Source: Granulicella sp. (GTDB lineage Bacteria; Acidobacteriota; Terriglobia; Terriglobales; Acidobacteriaceae). Taken from it: a stretch of 35,687 nucleotides of DNA. The notes below the pieces were generated by a model. It was not told the DNA's origin and did not search any database. It was given only the letters and a program-made list of their open reading frames with translations. Each line of letters starts with the position of its first letter. The stretch's first letter is position 1. The stretch lies in contig PKWK01000145.1 of NCBI GenBank assembly GCA_003133205.1, forward strand, positions 1 to 35,687. Direction: 5' to 3'. A program made the translations under genes and the position numbers. Positions 7,882 through 16,441 of the stretch are shown one piece after another.

Positions 7882-9968
7882 CTCCCACCCGCACCCGCCT
7901 TTGGCTTCACAGGCGCAAACTCCTCGCTCATCCACGCTTTGAACGCCTCATAGCTCTGCGGCCGTCCCAGAAAATCCTTCACCAGATCATTCGCCGACTT
8001 CGATCCGCCCGGCTCCAGCACCGTCTTCCGATAGCGCATCGCCGCCGGCCCATCCAGCAGATTCTTCTTGTCGAACTGGTTGAAGAAGTCCAGCGCAATC
8101 ACCTTGCTCAGCGAGTACGTGTAGTAGTTCGACGAGTAGCCCATCAGGTGCGTGAACGTCGTAAATCCGCGGTTGCCATCCACCCACTGCCATGGCCCAC
8201 CGTCGATCGACGCCTGCTTCCACATTGCCTCAATGTCCACCTTGTCCGGCGCGCGATCATGCAGTTCCAGCGAATAGTTCGCCAGCGCAATCTGCCGCTC
8301 GTACCCAATCCCGCGCCCGAACGCATCGGCCCGCAGCATCTTCGCGAACAGGTCGTCCGGCAGCACTTCGCCCGTCTTGTAGTTCTTCGCAAAGACGTCC
8401 ACGATCGTCTTATCGCGGAAGAACTCCTCCAGCATCTGCGACGGCGCTTCAACGAAATCCCACTCCACGTTGAATGACGACGCGCCCACCCACTCCTGGT
8501 GCGAGCCCAGCACCGCATGCATCATGTGCCCGAACTCATGGAAGAACGTCACCACATCCGAGTACTGCATCAGCCCCGGATCACCATCCGCGCCGCCCGC
8601 AAAATTCCCATTCAGCCGAGCCTCCGGCAACTGCCTGTCCGCAACGCCGGTCACCATCGTGCCCGCGTTGAACCACTTGTTCTTCCCCGCCCTCGGGTGC
8701 ATGTCGAGATAGATCCGCCCCAGCTTCTTCCCGCTGCCGTCCGCCGCATCCATCACGTCGGACACCGTCACCGACGGGTCCCAAAGTTCCAGCCCCTTCA
8801 CCTCGACAAACTTCACATGGAACAGTCGCGCCGCCGTATCCAGCACGCCCTGCTGCACCTCGGGAAACGGGAAGTAAGCACGCACCGCCTGCGAATCAAA
8901 GCCGTAGGCCTCGCGCTGATACTGCTCCATCCAGTACGACGCGCTATACGCCGGAATCACCGTCAGCCCTGGCTCGCGCTCCTGCGCAAACTTCAAAATC
9001 TGCGCATACTCTTTCGTCGCGACAGGCTTCGCAGCCTTGTCCAACTCGGCCAGTAGCGCGCGCACGTTCGCGGGACTCTTGATCAACTTGTCCGCAGTCG
9101 CCAGTTCCGCCCAGTTCGCAAACCCCAACTCACGCGCCAGCTCCGCGCGAGTCTTCAATACCTGCCCCAGCAACTCCCCGTTCGACGGATACGCTCGCCC
9201 GTTGTACGCCAGATACAACCGCTTCCGCAGATCGTCGCTCTTCGCATACGTCAACACCGGCCGATAGTCCGGCTCATCCGTCGTCAGAGTAATCGTTCCG
9301 TCAGCAGCCGCTGCATGACGCGCCACAAAGTCCGCGGGCAGCCCGTCCAACTCGCTCTTGTCCTTCACCACCACCTTGCCCTGGCTCTCCGCAATACTCC
9401 GCTGAAAGTGCAGAACCTGCGCGGTCAACTGGTCGCTCAGTTTGCGCACGCGTTCCCGCGTCGCAGCATCCTTGTCGATACCGCTCAACCTGTACTCCAG
9501 CAGCGTGTGTTCAAGGTAATACTTGGTCGCCGCATCGGCCTTCGTCGCGTCCACCGCCTGAAGCGCGTGATACACATCAGGATTCAGTGACAGAGCTGTC
9601 GCCTGTGCCGACACCTTCTGCGACACCTCATCGCCCACGTCGCGCAGCTCTTTCTTCGGCGACGCATTCGTCAGCAGGCTCGCCCCGCTCCCAGCCAGAT
9701 CCAGTTCCCGCTGCGCCTCGTCGAACCGCCGCAGCGTGTTCTCCGTCGTCCGCGTGCCCTGCACTGCAAGCAGCAAATCCACCTGCGCCTGTGCCGCCGC
9801 CAGATGCGCATCCGCCCAGGCCTTCGCTCGCGCCGCATCCGGGTTTCCCACCCAAATATGCAGAGCGTCACCATTCTTCGAGTCCCAGCCAGTCCCGCCC
9901 TGCGCCGCCGCCATCACCGTTCCCAATCCCACAATTCCTACCCCCATCGCTCGACCGATCCTCAGCAT
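7878..9968 (-). CDS. M3-family zinc oligopeptidase, exported
   Basis: A thimet-oligopeptidase-type enzyme (peptidase family M3) that cleaves short peptides using one zinc ion. The zinc motif HEFGH lies near 8526-8540 in FFHEFGHMMHAVLG, and the third ligand region ASSFNVEWDFVEAPSQMLEE follows at the expected distance. The length (696 aa) is normal for the family. A signal peptide (MLRIGRAMGVGIVGLGTVMA, then AAQG) suggests export to the periplasm, as in many acidobacterial M3 enzymes, whereas the E. coli relatives are cytoplasmic (OpdA) or of debated location (Dcp). GAGG about 7 bp upstream supports the ATG at 9968. The gene appears to stand alone. Confidence 0.93.
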   Translation of the reverse strand: MLRIGRAMGVGIVGLGTVMAAAQGGTGWDSKNGDALHIWVGNPDAARAKAWADAHLAAAQAQVDLLLAVQGTRTTENTLRRFDEAQRELDLAGSGASLLTNASPKKELRDVGDEVSQKVSAQATALSLNPDVYHALQAVDATKADAATKYYLEHTLLEYRLSGIDKDAATRERVRKLSDQLTAQVLHFQRSIAESQGKVVVKDKSELDGLPADFVARHAAAADGTITLTTDEPDYRPVLTYAKSDDLRKRLYLAYNGRAYPSNGELLGQVLKTRAELARELGFANWAELATADKLIKSPANVRALLAELDKAAKPVATKEYAQILKFAQEREPGLTVIPAYSASYWMEQYQREAYGFDSQAVRAYFPFPEVQQGVLDTAARLFHVKFVEVKGLELWDPSVTVSDVMDAADGSGKKLGRIYLDMHPRAGKNKWFNAGTMVTGVADRQLPEARLNGNFAGGADGDPGLMQYSDVVTFFHEFGHMMHAVLGSHQEWVGASSFNVEWDFVEAPSQMLEEFFRDKTIVDVFAKNYKTGEVLPDDLFAKMLRADAFGRGIGYERQIALANYSLELHDRAPDKVDIEAMWKQASIDGGPWQWVDGNRGFTTFTHLMGYSSNYYTYSLSKVIALDFFNQFDKKNLLDGPAAMRYRKTVLEPGGSKSANDLVKDFLGRPQSYEAFKAWMSEEFAPVKPKAGAGGS

Positions 9969-10247
9969 ATCTGTACCTCACTCAAATCGCGCCGAGTCTC
10001 TCCACGAGTGCGCTATCCATCACCTCTGAAAAATAGCAGGTTTTGATACGTGCGGCTTGAGTATGGGACCAATCGCCACTACGCCGTGACGGCAGAAAAG
10101 TTTGTCAACCCCCTCCGCTCACAGAAAAGAATATTTTGTTACTTCAAGTCATTCCATAACAATCACTTGCATCTTTTCCAACGCGCGAAAATACTTGCCG
10201 AACAGTTACCCTCAACCTGCTATCATTAAGGTAGTTAGTAAAGATGA

Positions 10248-10291
10248 AAAGGCTGCAAGGTGAGCGCCCACGCGCAAACCACGCAGCCTTT
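10248..10291. other. Inverted repeat, 9-bp stem with 26-nt loop
   Basis: AAAGGCTGC (10248-10256) pairs perfectly with GCAGCCTTT (10283-10291). On the minus strand the second arm is followed by TTTTC, so it could act as a terminator for transcripts coming from the HU gene, although it lies about 270 bp past the HU stop. It immediately precedes the 29-bp repeats. Confidence 0.35.
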
Positions 10292-10304
10292 CGCACTTAA
10301 CCCA

Positions 10305-10454
10305 TAACCCATTTGATTGGAGGATTTTAGCCGTAACCCATGTATTTAGAGTATTTTGGCTGGCATCAAACGAAGCAAACCTACAATCGGAGGGCCTAAC
10401 CCGCGTGTTATGAGTATTTTGGACGTAACCCATTTGTTTAGAGTAATTTGGCGG
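10305..10454. repeat. Cluster of four degenerate 29-bp repeats
   Basis: Units start at 10305, 10334, 10397 and 10426. Each begins TAACCC and carries an A/T-rich core like GAGTATTTTGG towards its end; units 2-4 are closest. Units 1-2 and 3-4 are head to tail at a 29-bp period, with 33 bp between the pairs. Partial copies of the TAACC start lie at 10298 and 10502. There are no unique spacers, so this is not a CRISPR array. The function is unknown; repeated protein-binding sites or an intergenic repeat family are possible. Confidence 0.6.
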
Positions 10455-10558
10455 TCATCACCACCGCCAGGCAAAACAAACAAAAAGACTTACGCCCCGC
10501 ATAACCTATCTAAGGGAGGAGAGAAAAAACTTTCAGTTCCGTGACCGTCGAAGATCCG

Positions 10559-10840
10559 CTATGCGGCGGGCTCGTCCATCAAGTGCAGTTCTTTGCCTGG
10601 CTTGAAACGAACCGCCTTGCCTGGCGCAATGCTGACCTCAGCACCGGTTCTGGGATTCCGCCCGATCCCCGTCTTTCGGGGCTTCACAGTGAATACGCCA
10701 AACCCGCGCAGTTCGATACGATCGCCCGCAATCAGCGTCTTCTTCATGCTGTCGAAGATAGCGTCGACAGCGTCCTCCGCCTTCGTCCTCGGAAGTCCGG
10801 TCCGCTCCACGACCCTCTGGATAAGGTCCTGTTTAATCAA
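10559..10840 (-). CDS. HU/IHF-family DNA-binding protein
   Basis: A 93-residue histone-like protein that binds and bends DNA as a dimer. It begins LIKQDLIQRVVERTG in family alignment, and TTG at 10840 is chosen as start because it places Ile-Lys-Gln at the usual HU position, with GAGAGG 10 bp upstream; the frame is open to 10888. The DNA-binding arm shows the signature GFGVFTVKPRKTGIGRNPRTG, followed by VRFKPGKEL. The length is normal. It is transcribed alone from a strong promoter (10906-10934) divergent from dcd. HU and IHF subunits cannot be told apart by eye here. Confidence 0.92.
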   Translation of the reverse strand: MIKQDLIQRVVERTGLPRTKAEDAVDAIFDSMKKTLIAGDRIELRGFGVFTVKPRKTGIGRNPRTGAEVSIAPGKAVRFKPGKELHLMDEPAA

Positions 10841-10905
10841 GTTGGGCCGCCTCTCTTGCGTAATTCGTTCGCAGCGTGTCGGTTCCACACTGCCCCGTTA
10901 TCGTG

Positions 10906-10934
10906 ATGTTAGGAACTAAGCCCAAGATTGTCAA
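10906..10934 (-). promoter_or_regulatory. Sigma-70 promoter of the HU-type gene
   Basis: On the minus strand TTGACA (10934-10929) and TAACAT (10911-10906) are separated by exactly 17 bp. Transcription would start near 10899, leaving a leader of about 58 nt before the TTG start. Its -35 box overlaps that of the divergent dcd promoter. Confidence 0.65.
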
Positions 10935-10956
10935 CGCGTCAACGCTGCCGTAAGAT
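10928..10956 (+). promoter_or_regulatory. Candidate sigma-70 promoter of dcd
   Basis: TTGTCA (10928-10933) and TAAGAT (10951-10956) have a 17-bp spacer. The -35 hexamer overlaps the HU -35 hexamer by five bases on the other strand. The leader to the dcd ATG would be about 95 nt. Confidence 0.5.
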
Positions 10957-11056
10957 TTTTCTATCCGAAGAAATGCGGACCCTCCCCTTTGCCCGGATGC
11001 CTGCAAGGCGTCACGGAACCAGACCGGAAAGGCCGCCAAAGAGGCAAAAACAAAGC

Positions 11057-11611
11057 ATGGCCATCAAGAGCGACCGCTGGATTCGCCAGCAGGCAATCGA
11101 CCACCAGATGATCGTCCCCTTCAGCGAGAAGCAGGTCAGTGAAGGCGTCATCTCTTACGGACTCTCCTCCTACGGCTACGATCTCCGTGTCTCCGACGAG
11201 TTCAAAATCTTCACCAACGTCAACTCCGCCATCATCGACCCCAAGGCATTCGACGAGCGATCTTTCGTCACCGTGCAGGCTGCGAGCGTCATCATTCCGC
11301 CCAACTCCTTCGCGCTTGCCCGCTCCATCGAGTACTTCAAAATTCCCCGCGACGTGCTCACGATCTGCGTTGGCAAGTCGACCTACGCGCGCTGCGGCAT
11401 CATTGTCAACGTCACTCCATTCGAGCCCGAATGGGAAGGCTTTGTGACTCTGGAGATCTCCAACACAACGCCTCTGCCCGCGCGCATCTACGCCAACGAA
11501 GGCCTGTGTCAGATCCTCTTCTTTCAGTCCGACGAAGTTTGCGAAATCAGTTATGCAGACCGCAAAGGAAAGTATCAGAATCAGCAGGGCATCGTTCTTC
11601 CCAAGCTCTAA
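11057..11611 (+). CDS. dcd: dCTP deaminase
   Basis: Makes dUTP from dCTP for thymidylate synthesis; a trimeric cytosolic enzyme. Visible family motifs are [13 protein letters not shown], the catalytic segment [23 protein letters not shown] (the Glu of EPEWEG activates water) and [19 protein letters not shown]. The length of 184 aa is typical. ATG at 11057 is chosen since conserved sequence starts at IKSDRWIRQ; the frame extends upstream to 10928, but that part is basic and not conserved. The Shine-Dalgarno (GAGG) is rather distant at about 12 bp. A response-regulator-like gene follows 19 bp after the stop, probably co-transcribed. Confidence 0.93.
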   Translation: MAIKSDRWIRQQAIDHQMIVPFSEKQVSEGVISYGLSSYGYDLRVSDEFKIFTNVNSAIIDPKAFDERSFVTVQAASVIIPPNSFALARSIEYFKIPRDVLTICVGKSTYARCGIIVNVTPFEPEWEGFVTLEISNTTPLPARIYANEGLCQILFFQSDEVCEISYADRKGKYQNQQGIVLPKL

Positions 11612-11630
11612 CTAGCGAGGCTTGAGATCC

Positions 11631-12266
11631 ATGGATGAGGCTCCCCCAAAGCGTGCGGATCGCGTCGGCGTAGTCGCGACCGACCCGTTGCGTGTACTTG
11701 GCCTCAAGGCCATCATCTGCGAGGCGATGCAGCTTGAGATTGTTCATCTCTCTGTCCCCGGCGCGCTCGACGACGCCCATCTAAGCCTCGTCCTGATCGA
11801 CGCCGAATGCACCAGCCATCTGTTCGAGCTGATCGCCACCTTTCGCCAGGTACGTCCGCTGTTGAAGCTCCTTGTGCTCGGCAATGAGACGGAACAGGAC
11901 TACATTCAGCGCGTCATTGGAGCCGGCGCAAAGGGATACCTTGCCCTGACCGCAAAGGAGTCGGAGATCCGCATGGCAATCGAGATGGTGCGCGACGGTT
12001 CCGTCTGGGCTCCACGAAAGGTGCTGTCGCGCCTGCTCGACAGCAATCGAAACGCCGCCAAGTCTCCGGCCGCTCTTCCCCGGTTCACTGCGCGCGAACT
12101 CCAGATCCTCAGCCTGCTCCGCGCGGGACAACCCAACCGCGAAATCGCACTGTCTCTCGGCATCGACGAAGGCACGGTCAAGGCTCACATCGGCCGTCTA
12201 CTGCGCAAGGTCGGCGTGAACAATCGCATCGCGCTCACCGTCCACCCCTTCACGCAAGTCAAGTGA
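11631..12266 (+). CDS. NarL/FixJ-type transcriptional regulator with atypical receiver domain
   Basis: A receiver-like domain (residues about 10-130) is followed by a LuxR-type helix-turn-helix (FTARELQILSLLRAG, then REIALSLGIDEGTVKAHIGR). The likely phosphoacceptor Asp57 (LVLIDAE) is present. The usual pair of acidic residues at the end of the first strand is reduced to one (VVATDP), so phosphorylation may be weak or absent. ATG at 11631 is chosen with GAGG 10 bp upstream, over TTG at 11622. No histidine kinase is adjacent. The short distance from dcd suggests a shared transcript, but its targets cannot be told. Confidence 0.82.
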   Translation: MDEAPPKRADRVGVVATDPLRVLGLKAIICEAMQLEIVHLSVPGALDDAHLSLVLIDAECTSHLFELIATFRQVRPLLKLLVLGNETEQDYIQRVIGAGAKGYLALTAKESEIRMAIEMVRDGSVWAPRKVLSRLLDSNRNAAKSPAALPRFTARELQILSLLRAGQPNREIALSLGIDEGTVKAHIGRLLRKVGVNNRIALTVHPFTQVK

Positions 12267-12718
12267 CGGACCAGGGAACGTCGGCGCACTCGCGCACGCC
12301 GTAGTCGAGCGCCTCGTTGTCGATTCTCCTGTGTACTTAGTAGTTAACAGTATGGGTACGAAGGGCTCTAGACCTTCGTACCGTTGTCCAGACCACACCA
12401 ATGGCCCATGATGAATGCGCAACACAGACCTGGGAGAGGGGCTGCAAGGTGGTGCCGCACTAGCGGCAAGACTCTTGTAGCCCCCATTTTTTCGGTTTGC
12501 CGGCTCCGACGAGCGGTAACCAACCCGTTCCCTACCCCTCCGCGAACGCGCCCTGCTTTGTTCCCTTTCTTTGCTCCTCTGAGCAACTTATTAACCACTT
12601 CGACCCATCGTAGGAATGGGTGCAGCGACTTGCTGCTCCAGTGTAAGTCGTGGTCTATAAAGGTAGAAGAGCGCCTCAAACGGGGCAGAACATAGCAAGG
12701 TGAAAGGTTCTAAAACCG
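12267..12718. other. Intergenic stretch without a gene
   Basis: About 450 bp between the regulator and the SYLF gene. Apart from the hairpin at 12355-12382 and a possible A/T-rich -10 (TATAAA, 12656-12661) before the SYLF gene, I see no feature. The ORFs here lack family resemblance and Shine-Dalgarno sequences. Confidence 0.5.
12355..12382. other. Perfect 10-bp hairpin
   Basis: GGTACGAAGG (12355-12364) and CCTTCGTACC (12373-12382) are exact inverted copies around an 8-nt loop. There is no T-run on either side, so it is not a standard intrinsic terminator. It may stabilise the 3' end of the upstream message or be an operator. Confidence 0.45.
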
Positions 12719-13444
12719 ATGAAACAGATATCAGGGATTCTATGTGGCATGGTCCTGATGACCACCACACTTTCAGGTTTTGCGCAGGGCGACAAAGAGA
12801 AGCTGTCCGAGCGCCTCACCGCCGCTCAGGCCGTGATGAATGAAATCATGGCCACGCCCGATAAGGGTATTCCACGCGGAATCCTCGCCGGCGCGATCTG
12901 CGTCACCGTCATTCCAGCCTACAAGAAGGGCGCCTTCGTAGTCGGGGCCCAGTACGGCCAGGGAGTTTCTACATGCAGGACGCCCAATGGATGGAGCGCC
13001 CCCGTCTTCGTGCAGCTCGCCGGCGGCAGCTTTGGCTGGCAGATCGGCGGGCAGTCCACTGACCTCGTTCTGATCGCAATGAACGAGAACGGCTTACAGG
13101 ACATGCTCAAGAACAAGGTCAAGCTTGGCGCCGACGCCGCAGCCTCAGCCGGCCCGGTCGGTCGTAACGCCCAGGCGGGCACGGACTGGAAGCTCAACGC
13201 CGAGTTCCTTACCTACTCGCGGTCCAAAGGCCTGTTCGCAGGCCTCGATCTCGATGGCACCGTCCTCTCGCAGAACCGCGACGACACCCGCACCGAGTAC
13301 GGCTCGGACATCCCCTTCGACACCGTCCTGAAGGGAAACCAACCCGTCCCCGACAATGCCAAACCGTTCGTTCGCACAGTGCGCTCGTACTTTGTCAGTT
13401 CCAAGGATGAGCATGAGACTCACGAGACTCACGACGCCCACTAG
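12719..13444 (+). CDS. Exported SYLF-domain (Ysc84-like) lipid-binding protein
   Basis: The protein has a Sec signal (MKQISGILCGMVLMTTTLSG, ending FAQG) and then a SYLF domain, a phosphoinositide/lipid-binding fold shared with yeast Ysc84 and bacterial exported proteins. Visible parts are IPRGILAGAICVTVIP, GAFVVGAQYGQGV, APVFVQLAGGSFGWQIGGQ, DLVLIAMNENGL and FLTYSRSKGLFAGLDLDG. The domain fills nearly the whole mature protein. The C-terminus ends in an unusual His/Glu/Thr tail (HETHETHDAH) that could bind metal. AAAGG before the ATG supports the start. A clear intrinsic terminator follows at 13468, so this gene ends its transcript. Confidence 0.88.
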   Translation: MKQISGILCGMVLMTTTLSGFAQGDKEKLSERLTAAQAVMNEIMATPDKGIPRGILAGAICVTVIPAYKKGAFVVGAQYGQGVSTCRTPNGWSAPVFVQLAGGSFGWQIGGQSTDLVLIAMNENGLQDMLKNKVKLGADAAASAGPVGRNAQAGTDWKLNAEFLTYSRSKGLFAGLDLDGTVLSQNRDDTRTEYGSDIPFDTVLKGNQPVPDNAKPFVRTVRSYFVSSKDEHETHETHDAH

Positions 13445-13467
13445 AAACAGCTTGTAGCAACCGCCAG

Positions 13468-13504
13468 AAGCCGCCAACCGGACAACCTCCGTTGGCGGCT
13501 TTTG
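13468..13504 (+). terminator. Rho-independent terminator after the SYLF gene
   Basis: AAGCCGCCAAC (13468-13478) pairs perfectly with GTTGGCGGCTT (13491-13501) around a 12-nt loop and runs into TTTT. The 11-bp G+C-rich stem lies 24 bp past the stop codon. Confidence 0.85.
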
Positions 13505-13548
13505 CTGTCTTTGCACGATCTCAACGTTTCATCCACTAAACTGGAAGC

Positions 13549-14496
13549 TTGACTCGCGCACGCCAATCAAACCCCGAGCCGCCGTCCCGGCCTACGCTCC
13601 GCCAGATCTTCGAATTCATCCTCGCCTGGCTCTTCATCCACGCCCTCCGCATCCTTCCGCGCCGCGCAGCCCGCGCTGCCGGAGTTGCGATTGCGCGGAT
13701 TGCCTACGCCTCGCTCGGACGCCTCCGCAGGGTCGGCCTGCGCAACCTCGAACTCGCTTTCCCAACGATGTCCACCGCCGAGCGCGCCCACGTTCTGCGG
13801 CAGGAGTACCGCAACCTCGGCTGGCTGCTCGCCGAATTCTGCCAGATGTCCAAGTACACCCCCGCCTTTGCCGGCCGCTTCATCCGCTACGAGGGCCTCG
13901 AGCATTACCTCGCAGCGCGCGACCGCGGCAAGGGTGTTCTGGTGCTCACCGGCCATCTGGGAGCATGGGAGCTATCGAGTTTCTATCACTCGCTCGCCGG
14001 CTATCCCATGGGCATGGTCATCCGCCGCCTCGACAATCCGCTGGTCGACCGTATGGTCAACCGCATCCGATGCCGCCACGGCAACCGCGTGCTGCACAAG
14101 GACGACTTTGCCCGCGGCCTGCTCGCGGCCATGCGCGCGGGAGAGACCGTCGGCATCCTGATGGACACCAACATGACGCCTCCCCAGGGCCTCTTCGTGC
14201 CCTTCTTCGGAGTGTCCGCCTGCACCGCCTCCGGCCTCGCCCGGGTCGCGCTCAAGACGGGCGCGGCCGTTCTGCCCGGCTTTCTGCTGTGGGAGGAGTC
14301 GGAGCGCCAGTATGTGCTCCACTTCTACCCCGAACTCGCCCTTGCCGACACGGGCGACTCCGAAGCCGACACGGTCGACAATACCGCCCGCTTCACCTCG
14401 GTGCTCGAAGACGCGATCCGCCAGTATCCATCGCAGTGGCTGTGGATGCATCGCCGCTGGAAGACACGCCCCATTGGCGACCCGCCCCTCTACTGA
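13549..14496 (+). CDS. LpxL/HtrB-type lysophospholipid or lipid A acyltransferase
   Basis: Transfers a secondary acyl chain to a lipid A precursor at the inner membrane. The family's HX4D/E catalytic motif is H136-LGAW-E141. Other conserved parts are RRVGLRNLELAFP, QEYRNLGWLLAEF, MDTNMTPPQGLFVPFFG and the end YPSQWLWMHRRWKTRP. A hydrophobic N-terminal segment (FEFILAWLFIHALRIL) would anchor it. The start is uncertain: TTG at 13549 is the only upstream start that keeps the whole anchor, but GGAAG lies too close to it to be a good ribosome site. The length of 315 aa is normal. It stands between the SYLF terminator and a small membrane gene. Confidence 0.88.
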   Translation: MTRARQSNPEPPSRPTLRQIFEFILAWLFIHALRILPRRAARAAGVAIARIAYASLGRLRRVGLRNLELAFPTMSTAERAHVLRQEYRNLGWLLAEFCQMSKYTPAFAGRFIRYEGLEHYLAARDRGKGVLVLTGHLGAWELSSFYHSLAGYPMGMVIRRLDNPLVDRMVNRIRCRHGNRVLHKDDFARGLLAAMRAGETVGILMDTNMTPPQGLFVPFFGVSACTASGLARVALKTGAAVLPGFLLWEESERQYVLHFYPELALADTGDSEADTVDNTARFTSVLEDAIRQYPSQWLWMHRRWKTRPIGDPPLY

Positions 14497-14631
14497 CACC
14501 GCCAAGCCAGGGCAGGCGAGTCTAAAATTGCGCTCCGCGTTGGCGGCTCCGGAAGATTCCCGCTCGCAATGCCATGGATTTCGCATCTCACTGAAGGTGC
14601 AAGGTTATTCATACCTCGCCCGGAGAACGCA

Positions 14632-14802
14632 ATGTCCTTTGGAATCTATGCAGTCGGCTATCTCATTCTGATCATTGGTGTGGCCTACCTCGCCCACCTG
14701 ATGCATGTTCCGCAGGCCTACATCATAGCCATCGCCATCATTCTGTTTGGCATCGGCATTGTGACTGGCGTCCAGAAAACGCGGAGCAAGGATCCAAGCT
14801 AG
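14632..14802 (+). CDS. Small two-pass membrane protein (56 aa)
   Basis: No family is recognised. The ATG at 14632 has GGAG at ideal spacing. The product is almost all membrane: YAVGYLILIIGVAYLAHLM and YIIAIAIILFGIGIVTGV, joined by a short HVPQ turn and ending in a basic tail (QKTRSKDPS). It lies between the acyltransferase and guaA on the same strand, 135 bp after the former. The composition fits a genuine small inner-membrane protein. Confidence 0.65.
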   Translation: MSFGIYAVGYLILIIGVAYLAHLMHVPQAYIIAIAIILFGIGIVTGVQKTRSKDPS

Positions 14803-14840
14803 AAACGACCCGGTCGCAGAGTCGATTTCGGAGCCGCATT

Positions 14841-14846
14841 TACAAT
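14841..14846 (+). promoter_or_regulatory. Candidate -10 hexamer close to the guaA start
   Basis: TACAAT ends 7 bp before the GTG start of guaA, and no Shine-Dalgarno sequence lies between them. A leaderless guaA transcript would follow if it is used. The -35 region is poor. Confidence 0.3.
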
Positions 14847-14853
14847 CAGATTC

Positions 14854-16425
14854 GTGGATACCTCGACAATTGTCATTCTGGATTTTGGGTCGCAATACAC
14901 CCAACTGATCGCGCGCCGGATCCGCGAGTTCAACGTGTTCTCGGTGGTGCTTCCCTGCACCGCTCCGATCGAGCAGATCCGGGCGTTGGCGCCGCTGGGC
15001 CTGATTCTCTCGGGCGGCCCGAGTTCCGTCTATGACGCGGATGCTCCGGCAGCCGACCCGGCTTTGCTTGCGATGGGCCTGCCCGTCCTCGGCATCTGCT
15101 ACGGATTGCAATATATCGTGCATCACCTGGGCGGCCGAGTGGAGCCTGCGCCGGCGCGGGAGTATGGCCATGCGCAGGTAGAGGTCGTCGCCGAAACCGC
15201 GCTATTCCGTGGCCTGCCACGTTTGCTGGATGTATGGATGAGCCACGGGGATGAGGCGAAGACCCTGCCCGAAGGGTTTGAACTGACCGCGAAGACCCCC
15301 AATGCGCTGGCCGGCATCGCGGACGAGAAGCGGCGGATCTGGGCCGTGCAGTTTCATCCCGAGGTGGCGCACACTCGCCAGGGCATGGAACTGCTGCGCA
15401 ACTTTGTCCTCGACATCTGCGGCGCGAAGGCCGACTGGACGCCCGAACACTTTATTCAGACAACAGTGGAGCAGGTGCGAGCCCAGGTCGGCGATGGCCA
15501 TGCGATCTGCGGCTTGAGCGGTGGGGTCGATTCGAGCGTGGCGGCGGTGCTCGTGGCGCGGGCGATCGGCGACCGGTTAACGTGCATCTTCGTCAACAAT
15601 GGCGTGCTGCGCAAGGACGAGTTTGCCAAGGTGCAGAAGACGATGCGCGAACAGCTTGGACTGCGCGTAGTCGCTGTGGATGCGAGCGAGCGGTTTCTGG
15701 ATGGCCTGGCGGGCGTGACCGATCCCGAGCAGAAGCGCAAGGTGATCGGCGGCGAATTCATCGCGGTCTTCGACGATGAGGCGAAGAAGATCTTCGAGTC
15801 GGAGAAAGGTTCGTCTCACTCCGGCGGCAAGGAGATTGCGTGGTTGGTGCAGGGCACGCTCTATCCCGACGTAATCGAGTCTTCGAGCGTGAAGGGACCG
15901 TCGCAGACGATCAAGAGCCACCACAACGTCGGTGGACTTCCCGCGGACATGAAGCTGAAGCTGATTGAGCCACTGCGCGATCTGTTCAAGGATGAAGTGC
16001 GGCGCATCGGCCGCGATCTTGGCATGCCGGAAGACATCATCGAGCGACAGCCGTTTCCGGGCCCAGGGCTCGCGGTGCGCATCCTTGGCGAGGTGACGGC
16101 GGAGCGCGTAGCCCTGCTGCAGGAGGCCGACGCGATCGTCGTCGACGAGATCAAGGCGGCGGGACTGTATCGCAAGGTGTGGCAATCGTTCGCGGTGCTT
16201 CTGCCCGTGAAGAGCGTCGGCGTGATGGGCGATCAAAGGACGTATGGCTACACGTGCTGCGTGCGGGCAGTGCAGTCCGAGGACGGAATGACCGCGGATT
16301 GGGCTCCGCTGCCTTACGAAGTACTGCGAGCAATATCGAGCCGAATTGTGAGTGAGGTCCGTGGGATCAATCGCGTGGTGTATGACATCACGTCGAAACC
16401 GCCCGGCACAATCGAGTGGGAGTAG
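14854..16425 (+). CDS. guaA: GMP synthase (glutamine-hydrolysing)
   Basis: Converts XMP to GMP using glutamine and ATP. The N-terminal class I amidotransferase domain has the nucleophile Cys82 (GICYGLQ) and the His/Glu pair in VQFHPEV. The ATP-pyrophosphatase domain has the PP-loop GLSGGVDSS. The C-terminal dimerisation domain ends [17 protein letters not shown], the usual terminus. The 523-residue length is normal. GTG at 14854 is the start, since conserved sequence begins at once ([17 protein letters not shown]). There is no clear ribosome site. Codon use is less C-biased at third positions than in the upstream neighbours. The gene converges on motB with a 16-bp gap and no hairpin between. 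Confidence 0.97.
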   Translation: MDTSTIVILDFGSQYTQLIARRIREFNVFSVVLPCTAPIEQIRALAPLGLILSGGPSSVYDADAPAADPALLAMGLPVLGICYGLQYIVHHLGGRVEPAPAREYGHAQVEVVAETALFRGLPRLLDVWMSHGDEAKTLPEGFELTAKTPNALAGIADEKRRIWAVQFHPEVAHTRQGMELLRNFVLDICGAKADWTPEHFIQTTVEQVRAQVGDGHAICGLSGGVDSSVAAVLVARAIGDRLTCIFVNNGVLRKDEFAKVQKTMREQLGLRVVAVDASERFLDGLAGVTDPEQKRKVIGGEFIAVFDDEAKKIFESEKGSSHSGGKEIAWLVQGTLYPDVIESSSVKGPSQTIKSHHNVGGLPADMKLKLIEPLRDLFKDEVRRIGRDLGMPEDIIERQPFPGPGLAVRILGEVTAERVALLQEADAIVVDEIKAAGLYRKVWQSFAVLLPVKSVGVMGDQRTYGYTCCVRAVQSEDGMTADWAPLPYEVLRAISSRIVSEVRGINRVVYDITSKPPGTIEWE

Positions 16426-16441
16426 AACGCCCGCAGCACTC

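Larger units (their letters stand above)
10037..10558. other. Non-coding stretch with hairpin and degenerate repeats
   Basis: About 520 bp between the M3 peptidase start and the end of the HU gene. It is more A+T-rich than its neighbours. The only ORFs read through the repeats and are not convincing. It holds a long hairpin (10248-10291) and a cluster of 29-bp repeats (10305-10454). I see no tRNA or riboswitch; a small RNA is possible. Confidence 0.6.

Noticed and set aside
10305..10454. CRISPR array
   Set aside because: The 29-bp units are contiguous without spacers, differ from each other, and no cas gene is near.
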